Shown: in pieces, positions 34,401-39,208 of the stretch
Layout: each line of letters begins with the position of its first letter
How positions within the stretch are numbered: position 1 is the stretch's first letter
Source: Thermoplasmata archaeon
GTDB taxonomy: Archaea > Thermoplasmatota > Thermoplasmata > Thermoplasmatales > Thermoplasmataceae
Assembly (NCBI GenBank): GCA_021792595.1
Contig: JAJYUI010000002.1
Coordinates: forward strand, 1-39,208
Direction: 5' to 3'
DNA: 39,208 bases
Notes under the pieces: model-generated
Told to the model about the DNA's origin: nothing
Databases searched by the model: none
Seen by the model: the letters and a program-made list of their open reading frames with translations, nothing else
Made by a program: the position numbers and the translations under genes

Positions 34401-34664
34401 ACCTTCAGGTGCAGCAAATGCAGCGCAAAGTACAGGAGGGTTCCCCTTTCCGGAAAATGCAGGAGTTGCGGATCCGAGTCTATTATCCTCACCGTACACA
34501 AGGGGGGAATCGTGAAGTACCTGGAGGAGACCAGAAAGGTTCTTGCCTCATTTGAACTGCCGGAATACCTGAGAAGCAGGATCGAGAATCTCATGAGAAC
34601 TATAGATGGAACCTTTACCCAGGAAGAACAGCATTTATCACTAATAGATTATGTGAGGGAATAA
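31404..34664 (+). CDS. polC: DNA polymerase D (PolII) large subunit DP2
   Basis: Catalytic subunit of the euryarchaeal replicative polymerase PolD (1086 aa). Recognisable blocks: [16 protein letters not shown] near the N-terminus, [66 protein letters not shown] and the catalytic [23 protein letters not shown] (Asp residues of NCDGDED at 834-840). Two zinc-type motifs are seen, CPNC-x8-CEKC near 623-638 and CSKC-x12-CRSC near 1003-1022. No intein is present, although DP2 genes are often intein hosts. The start is TTG 31404. The exonuclease small subunit DP1 is not in the window. Confidence 0.96.
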   Translation: [1086 protein letters not shown]

Positions 34665-34665
34665 T

Positions 34666-35445
34666 ATGATTGGATCGCTTTTTGTAACAGGGCCGGCAGG
34701 AACCGGCAAGTCGACATTCTGCTCTAGCCTGAAGAACTACATCCAGTTGAATGACGCCGAGTGCTTCACGGTGAACCTCGATCCGGGTGCGGAATACATA
34801 CCTTATGAACCTGAAATAGACGTGAGGGAATGGATCTCCCTTCCAGAAATCATGAGCGACTACTCGCTCGGCCCAAACGGTGCGCAGGTTGTTGCCTCAG
34901 ATCTAATGCTGGAGCGTGTTGACGAGATCAGGAAACAGCTTGACGAACTGGACGAAGGATATGTGATCTTTGACACTCCGGGCCAGATAGAACTTTTCTC
35001 GTTCAGGCAGGGCAGTATTCAACTCGTTGATGCGCTTTCCGACGGGAAGTCCATGATTTCTTTCCTGGCAGACTCTGTTCTTTCCACCACGCCGTCGGGC
35101 TTCATCTCGCAGAAGATGCTTTTCGGTTCTGTATTCTACAGGTTTTTCAAGCCAATGCTCTTCGTCCTGAACAAATCAGATCTCATAACAGGAGAAGACA
35201 TTTCGAGGGCAGTTTCCTGGGAGTCCGATCCGGATTTGCTTTACGATGCCCTGAGAGACGAGAAACAGAACATGGTCAAGGAGTACCTTCTCGAGATTGT
35301 GAGATCGTTCAAGGAGAGTGAACTGATGACAAGGCTGTATTCCACTTCATCAACCGAGATGTCAGGATTTGACGATATATACTCACAGATGACGCTGTTT
35401 TTCCTCGGCGGAGAAGATACGGATACGGCTTACAGGGATGAGTAG
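34666..35445 (+). CDS. GPN-loop GTPase
   Basis: P-loop GTPase of the GPN/XAB1 family (259 aa), archaeal counterpart of eukaryotic GPN1-3, which act in RNA polymerase II assembly; the archaeal role is not settled. Motifs: Walker A GPAGTGKST (9-17), NLDPGAEYIPYEPEIDVRE, the family-defining Gly-Pro-Asn at 69-71 (LGPNGA), DTPGQIELF (103-111) and NKSD (169-172). The ATG lies one base after the polymerase stop, so it is likely co-transcribed with DP2. Confidence 0.93.
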   Translation: MIGSLFVTGPAGTGKSTFCSSLKNYIQLNDAECFTVNLDPGAEYIPYEPEIDVREWISLPEIMSDYSLGPNGAQVVASDLMLERVDEIRKQLDELDEGYVIFDTPGQIELFSFRQGSIQLVDALSDGKSMISFLADSVLSTTPSGFISQKMLFGSVFYRFFKPMLFVLNKSDLITGEDISRAVSWESDPDLLYDALRDEKQNMVKEYLLEIVRSFKESELMTRLYSTSSTEMSGFDDIYSQMTLFFLGGEDTDTAYRDE

Positions 35446-35625
35446 GCTTTTTCCTTCAGCGCTGCAGGAGCCCAGTGGTGATTGCCTGCTTATAAACCCT
35501 GATCGCCTCATTAAAATAGTGTGCGTGACAAAAATGTATCAATCCAATTGATTGTAAGCAGTTTTAAATCATCAGGAGCGGCTTTTATATAGACGCTTAC
35601 TGCACCGTGACCTGGAATGAAAAGG

Positions 35626-35633
35626 CTTTATTT
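35626..35633 (+). promoter_or_regulatory. TATA-like element for the small zinc protein gene
   Basis: CTTTATTT, 21-28 nt before the ATG at 35654. Another TATA-like box (CTTTTATATAG, from 35582) lies further upstream in the 208-bp gap, with a 6-bp inverted repeat ATCAAT/ATTGAT at about 35540. No gene is seen in this gap. Confidence 0.35.
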
Positions 35634-35653
35634 GCAGTGAGTTTAGGCGTCTG

Positions 35654-35848
35654 ATGTCCTCCAAAAGGCACTGCATTATCTGCTCTGATCTGGTATACTC
35701 CGGGCTGTTCTGCTCGGACTGTTCCGCGGAGATACATCGTACGAGGACAATTGAAGAACAGTCGTTCGATCAGTGGCTGATGGAGAACAGGAACCAGAGA
35801 AAACAGGATTTTGACGCCGATCTTTACAGCAGACTTGACAATTTTTAA
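35654..35848 (+). CDS. Small zinc-ribbon-like protein, hypothetical
   Basis: 64-aa protein with four cysteines in two pairs (HCIICSD, FCSDCSAE), a likely zinc site in the first 27 residues. A charged helical tail follows (TIEEQSFDQWLMENRNQRKQDFDADLYSRL). No family name can be given. Such mini zinc-finger proteins often bind nucleic acid or act as protein adaptors. ATG at 35654; no ribosome site, but a TATA-like box at leaderless spacing. Its stop codon lies inside the first of two direct repeats that precede the superoxide dismutase gene. Confidence 0.65.
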   Translation: MSSKRHCIICSDLVYSGLFCSDCSAEIHRTRTIEEQSFDQWLMENRNQRKQDFDADLYSRLDNF

Positions 35849-35880
35849 AGTTTGTAAACAAATAGTTTTTTAAAGTTTGT
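35842..35880. repeat. Two 14-bp direct repeats in the superoxide dismutase promoter region
   Basis: TTTTTAAAGTTTGT occurs identically at 35842-35855 and 35867-35880, a 25-bp period. The first copy runs into TTTGT-AA-ACAAA (35851-35862), a small inverted repeat. The second copy covers the likely TATA box (TTTTTTAAAG, 35866-35875) of the gene starting at 35904. This looks like a regulator-binding site pair. Confidence 0.55.
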
Positions 35881-35903
35881 CAAAATTGTGAAATGGTGAA
35901 ATA

Positions 35904-36518
35904 ATGTCTGAAGAATGGCTAGGAAAAGATAACCTGAAACCAAAGGACCTTGACGGAATTTCCGCACAGCAGATTGAGTATCACTTCGAGACACACTACA
36001 AGGGTTACGTAAAGAAGCTGAACGAAACCTGGGAGAAGCTACAGACAGCTGACAGAAGCAAGGCAAACCAGAACTATTCAGAGTTCAGGGAACTCAAGCT
36101 TGAGGAGACGTTCAATTATGACGGAGCTCTGCTTCACGAGATTTACTTCGGTAACCTGCACAAGAGCGAGTCCAGCGCACCGGAATCGTTCAGGAAAGCT
36201 GTCGAGAAGGACTTCGGAAGCTACGAAAAGTGGGTCGAGGACTTCAAGGCCACTGGAATTGCATTCAGGGGCTGGTCGCTGCTGGTCTTTGATCTAAACA
36301 CAGGCAAGCTCAGAAACATCGGGGCTGATGTTCACAACACCAATGGAATCTGGAACGCCATCGTGATCCTTGCACTTGACGTATATGAGCACGCCTACTA
36401 TGTGGATTACGGACCAAAGAGAGCGGGATACCTCGACGCATTCATGAAGAACGTGAACTGGAAACTTGTCGAGGAGAAACTCTCGAAGGCTCACAAAGCC
36501 TACGAAGTCTTCAAGTGA
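35904..36518 (+). CDS. Superoxide dismutase, Fe/Mn family
   Basis: Converts superoxide to oxygen and hydrogen peroxide in the cytosol (204 aa). Metal ligands can be placed: His27 (IEYHFETHYKGYV), His78 (ALLHEIYFGN), Asp159 and His163 (ALDVYEHAYYVDYG). The tail NVNWKLVEEKLSKA is typical. Some positions differ from the common pattern: ATGIAFRGWSLLVFD replaces the usual Gly-Trp-Trp-type segment, and DVYEH replaces DVWEH. Iron or manganese preference is not assigned. ATG at 35904 is downstream of AT-rich direct repeats. The 8-oxoguanine glycosylase gene follows after 12 bases. Confidence 0.93.
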   Translation: MSEEWLGKDNLKPKDLDGISAQQIEYHFETHYKGYVKKLNETWEKLQTADRSKANQNYSEFRELKLEETFNYDGALLHEIYFGNLHKSESSAPESFRKAVEKDFGSYEKWVEDFKATGIAFRGWSLLVFDLNTGKLRNIGADVHNTNGIWNAIVILALDVYEHAYYVDYGPKRAGYLDAFMKNVNWKLVEEKLSKAHKAYEVFK

Positions 36519-36530
36519 GACAGATCCGAA

Positions 36531-37154
36531 TTGGGAACCCTCCTTGAAAGGATCAGCGAGAGCATCCGGAAGGACTCCGGCCTGGTCGCAAGCAGGGTAA
36601 ATATTTTTTCAGGTCTAAGGAAGGCCAGCAGGGAAGACCTGTTTGGCGAACTTTCTTTTTGCATCCTGGCAGCCAATACCTCTGCGGAAATGGGAATACG
36701 GGTGCAGAGTGCCATTGGGAACAGGGGACTCGCTGAACTGGAACACCAAGAGCTTGTCAGGGAACTCAACAGGGTCAGGTGCAGGTTCTACAACAACAGG
36801 GCCAGGTTCATAGTGGAAGCCAGGAGCATCATGGATGAACTTCCACGCATAGTTAATTCAGATGATTCAAGTGCCGCCCGTGAAGAGCTCGTCGACAGGG
36901 TCAGGGGCATCGGCTTCAAGGAAGCCTCCCACTTCCTCAGGAACGTCGGGGTCTTCGATTTTGCCATTCTTGACAAGCACATCGTAGGGATGCTCTGCGA
37001 GGAGTTTGGACTGCAACCGATAAAATCATTTTCAAGGAAGAGGTATCTGGAAATGGAGAAACATTTCCTGAAGTTATCGGATCACTTCGGGTTGAGGCCT
37101 GGTGTACTTGACCTCCACATGTGGAAGATAGCAACGGGAAAGGTGTTGAAATGA
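36531..37154 (+). CDS. ogg: 8-oxoguanine DNA glycosylase/AP lyase, Ogg2 type
   Basis: Bifunctional DNA glycosylase of the helix-hairpin-helix GPD superfamily that removes 8-oxoguanine (207 aa). The archaeal Ogg2 signature is present: VRGIGFKEASHFLRNVGVFDFAILDKHI, with catalytic Lys130 and Asp148 in the positions known from the Methanocaldococcus enzyme. The protein ends in HMWKIATGKVLK, as in the family, whose C-terminal lysine helps recognise the base. The start is TTG 36531, 12 bases after the superoxide dismutase stop; one base separates its stop from the next gene. Confidence 0.93.
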   Translation: MGTLLERISESIRKDSGLVASRVNIFSGLRKASREDLFGELSFCILAANTSAEMGIRVQSAIGNRGLAELEHQELVRELNRVRCRFYNNRARFIVEARSIMDELPRIVNSDDSSAAREELVDRVRGIGFKEASHFLRNVGVFDFAILDKHIVGMLCEEFGLQPIKSFSRKRYLEMEKHFLKLSDHFGLRPGVLDLHMWKIATGKVLK

Positions 37155-37155
37155 G

Positions 37156-38559
37156 ATGATAGATCTCAGGTATTCAAAGAGGATGGACGTCAACCACAGG
37201 TACCTCACGGGGGAATCATTCTCCCTGATGGATTCTGCCGGCAGGGCAATTGCTGAGTTCGTCCTGAAGTGCACCGACAGCAGGGATCACATCCTCATAA
37301 TCTGCGGCCCCGGCAACAACGGCGGAGACGGATTCGCAGCCGCTAGCCATCTCGAGGCAAGTGCAGAAGTGGCGGTGCTCCCGCTGATAAACTCAGAACT
37401 TTACACGGGCGATGCCAGGAAAGCCATGCTAAGGTACAAGGGAAGGGTGGCCGATGTGGCAAACCTTGCGAAAGAGATCTCAAGTGCCAGGATCATCATA
37501 GACTCCATTTTTGGAACGGGAATAAAACGTGATCCGATAGGAATCTACAGGGAAGCGATCGAGCTAATGAATGGCTCTGGCAAGGAGATCATTTCCGTCG
37601 ACGTACCATCAGGTTTCGGCATGAACCCGAGCGTTAGGCCTGGCTTCACAGTTACATTCCAGTATCAGAAGGAAGGCATGACGCAGGAAAACTGCGGGAG
37701 AATAGAGGTCGTAAAGCTCGGCTACCATGAGAAATCCGAGAGATACGCCGGGCCAGGCGAATTCGTTTATTATCCATACCCGCTGAAAGACTCCCACAAG
37801 GGGATGAACGGCGTAACGGCAATGGTATCCGGCTGGGAATTCAGGGGCTCATCCATACTAGCAGCACTTGCAGCCAGCAAAGCCGGCACCGATCTTGTCA
37901 AGATCTATGTCAGGGGCTCATCGCCTGACCTGATTTCCGTGTCATACCCATCCCTCATCGTCAGGGACACTGACAGAATCGGGAATGCAACCGAAGAGAT
38001 TGGAAAGGCCGATTGCGTACTGGTAGGCCCGGGAATGGGGAAGGAAAAGGAAGCCTCAGACTTCATGAAGCATGTCATGAGTTCGACAAGGAACAGGATA
38101 GTCGTTGATGCAGACGCCTTGGCCATTGTTGCCCAGGACCCATCCCTCCTCGAAGGAAGGGAATCAGTTCTGACCCCGCATGGCGGGGAATTCAGGAAAC
38201 TCACGGGAAAGGAACCAACTGAAGAGAATGCAATTTCTGCAGCGAGGAAATTGAACGCGGTGATCCTTATGAAAGGCGAAGTGGACATCATAACGGACGG
38301 AACGACCACGATTCACTCTGAAGGCGGAAATCCAAGGCTCACAATGGGAGGGACAGGGGACATCCTTGCGGGCCTGGTTGCATTCTTCATGGCAAAGGGT
38401 ATACAACCCGTTCGGTCTGCAAGCATGGCAAGCTACCTGCTCAAGAGGACCGCCGACTATTTGTTCAGGGATAAGGCGTACTGGTATGACCAGATGGATC
38501 TGCTGGAAACCCTGGCAGGTACAATGAAGTGGATAGAAGCCTTCATTCATTCCAGCTAA
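37156..38559 (+). CDS. nnr: Bifunctional NAD(P)H-hydrate epimerase/dehydratase
   Basis: Repairs damaged, hydrated NAD(P)H (NAD(P)HX): the N-terminal YjeF_N domain epimerises and the C-terminal carbohydrate-kinase-like domain dehydrates with ADP or ATP. 467 aa, as usual for the fused form. Motifs: MDSAGRAIAE, ICGPGNNGGDGFAAASHL (50-67), IDSIFGTGI and VDVPSGF in the first half; VLVGPGMGKEKEASDF, VVDADALAIVA, LTPHGGEFRKLTG and PRLTMGGTGDILAGLVAFFMAKG in the second. ATG 37156 is one base after the ogg stop. It belongs to a run of repair genes. Confidence 0.95.
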   Translation: MIDLRYSKRMDVNHRYLTGESFSLMDSAGRAIAEFVLKCTDSRDHILIICGPGNNGGDGFAAASHLEASAEVAVLPLINSELYTGDARKAMLRYKGRVADVANLAKEISSARIIIDSIFGTGIKRDPIGIYREAIELMNGSGKEIISVDVPSGFGMNPSVRPGFTVTFQYQKEGMTQENCGRIEVVKLGYHEKSERYAGPGEFVYYPYPLKDSHKGMNGVTAMVSGWEFRGSSILAALAASKAGTDLVKIYVRGSSPDLISVSYPSLIVRDTDRIGNATEEIGKADCVLVGPGMGKEKEASDFMKHVMSSTRNRIVVDADALAIVAQDPSLLEGRESVLTPHGGEFRKLTGKEPTEENAISAARKLNAVILMKGEVDIITDGTTTIHSEGGNPRLTMGGTGDILAGLVAFFMAKGIQPVRSASMASYLLKRTADYLFRDKAYWYDQMDLLETLAGTMKWIEAFIHSS

Positions 38560-38572
38560 GGTGGCTGCAGAA

Positions 38573-39061
38573 ATGATCACGTACGTCCTCGACACCTCCG
38601 CAGTGATTTCAGGAAAGATCAACATACTGGAGCCGGGATATATCATCCCCTCGGCCGTGGTGGAAGAGATAAGCAGGGGCAGCCTCAAGAGGATACTCGA
38701 TGGCATATCAGGCACTTTGAAAATTCAGTCACCGTCTGAAAACTTCGTCGAACGGGTCATCGAAAAATCCAGGAAAACCGGGGATTATGGCAAACTCAGC
38801 ACCACCGATGTTGAAGTGGTGGCACTTGCGCTGGAGAGAGGCTCAGCAGTGATCTCGGATGATTTTGCAGTCCAGAATGTCTGCGAAGCGCTTGGGCTGG
38901 ATCACCTGTCAACAGACCTGCAGCCAATCGATTCAGCAGTTACGTGGATGGGGAGGTGCCAGGGATGTGGAAAGACATACCGGAAAACCACGGGAACCTG
39001 TTCAGTCTGCGGGCATGCGATCAGGAGGATAAGACAGAGGTCGAGAAAAATAAGGAAATAA
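38573..39061 (+). CDS. nob1: Endoribonuclease Nob1 (PIN domain plus zinc ribbon)
   Basis: Endonuclease that matures the 3' end of 16S rRNA. The N-terminal PIN domain starts TYVLDTSAVISGK with catalytic Asp7, contains Glu in VVEEISRG and Asp residues in LSTTDVEVVALALE and AVISDDFAVQNV. The C-terminal zinc ribbon is CQGCGKTY...CSVCGHAIRR, followed by a basic tail. The ATG at 38573 is chosen over GTG 38561 because AAGGTGG precedes it by 8 nt and the family begins there; the protein is then 162 aa. The last codons and stop form part of the left arm of a 27-bp inverted repeat. Last gene of the SOD-ogg-nnr-nob1 run. Confidence 0.93.
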   Translation: MITYVLDTSAVISGKINILEPGYIIPSAVVEEISRGSLKRILDGISGTLKIQSPSENFVERVIEKSRKTGDYGKLSTTDVEVVALALERGSAVISDDFAVQNVCEALGLDHLSTDLQPIDSAVTWMGRCQGCGKTYRKTTGTCSVCGHAIRRIRQRSRKIRK

Positions 39062-39208
39062 ATATTTTGTCCGACGATTATTGAAAAATTCCGTCAGGAT
39101 TACGAAAATAAATATATGATTTATGCAATAATAACTAAAATACACATGTTTGCAGAATTCAAAAAATATATATACTAATCAGACAAAATATTTATTTCCT
39201 TATTTTTC
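39045..39208. repeat. Perfect 27-bp inverted repeat at the right edge
   Basis: Bases 39045-39071 and 39182-39208 are exact reverse complements over 27 bp with no mismatch, separated by a 110-bp AT-rich spacer without a gene. The left arm includes the last codons and stop of nob1. The right arm ends exactly at the last base of the window, so it could be longer. A near copy of part of the arm (AAAATAAATAT) lies in the spacer around 39105. It may be a structural element, a transcript end, or an assembly artefact. Confidence 0.85.

Noticed and set aside
31404-34664. Possible intein in the PolD large subunit
   Set aside because: Length (1086 aa) and uninterrupted active-site blocks show no inserted splicing domain.

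Overview
The window reads as a stretch of an archaeal chromosome from the Thermoplasmata, most likely a Thermoplasmatales-type wall-less acidophile. The lineage call is inference. It rests on archaeal-only or archaeal-type genes (PolD large subunit DP2, GHMP-type shikimate kinase, archaeal D-aminoacyl-tRNA deacylase, Nob1, Tsr3, GPN-loop GTPase, Ogg2-type 8-oxoguanine glycosylase, RtcB), a GH15 enzyme of the Thermoplasma type, many TTG/GTG starts, TATA boxes about 25-32 nt before start codons (leaderless or nearly leaderless mRNAs), and Asn/Thr/Ser-rich secreted proteins. The first gene is cut by the left edge. The right edge coincides exactly with one arm of a perfect 27-bp inverted repeat, so the window may be a whole contig.

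Layout. 1-5.3 kb (+): dipeptide/oligopeptide ABC transporter (two permeases, two ATPases) with a small membrane protein overlapping the last ATPase. 5.3-6.3 kb (-): a GNAT acetyltransferase and a small hypothetical protein. 6.3-8.7 kb (+): RtcB RNA ligase overlapping an amidohydrolase. 8.8-11.7 kb (+): a large secreted, C-terminally anchored surface protein. 17.4-11.7 kb (-): an aroB-aroE-aroK-aroA-argS operon. aroA appears to start at a CTG that overlaps the aroK stop. 17.5-19.4 kb (+): GH15 glucoamylase/trehalase. 22.3-19.4 kb (-): valS and a small two-TM protein. 22.4-23.2 kb (+): dtdA. 23.3-26.8 kb (+): a tight three-gene operon of a threonine-synthase-like PLP enzyme, a DUF1611 P-loop protein and a PP-loop ATPase resembling MurL. 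27.3-26.8 kb (-): tsr3. 27.5-29.3 kb (+): a short leader ORF coupled to a second large secreted/membrane protein. 29.5-35.4 kb (+): pyrG, an SCP2-like small protein, DNA polymerase D large subunit, GPN-loop GTPase. 35.65-39.06 kb (+): small zinc protein, superoxide dismutase, 8-oxoguanine DNA glycosylase, NAD(P)HX repair enzyme, Nob1.

How the genes work together. Peptide import supplies amino acids. The aro operon covers four steps of the shikimate pathway; DAHP/alternative early steps, aroD and aroC are not here. The SOD-Ogg-Nnr-Nob1 run pairs superoxide removal with DNA and cofactor repair. The best candidate for an undescribed system is the 23.3-26.8 kb operon. It joins a PLP enzyme, a DUF1611 protein (the family of DgcN, linked to D-glutamate acylation) and a MurL-like carboxylate-activating/epimerase-type PP-loop protein, in an organism expected to have no peptidoglycan, and lies directly downstream of a D-aminoacyl-tRNA deacylase gene. 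No rRNA, tRNA, CRISPR array, transposase or intein was recognised.
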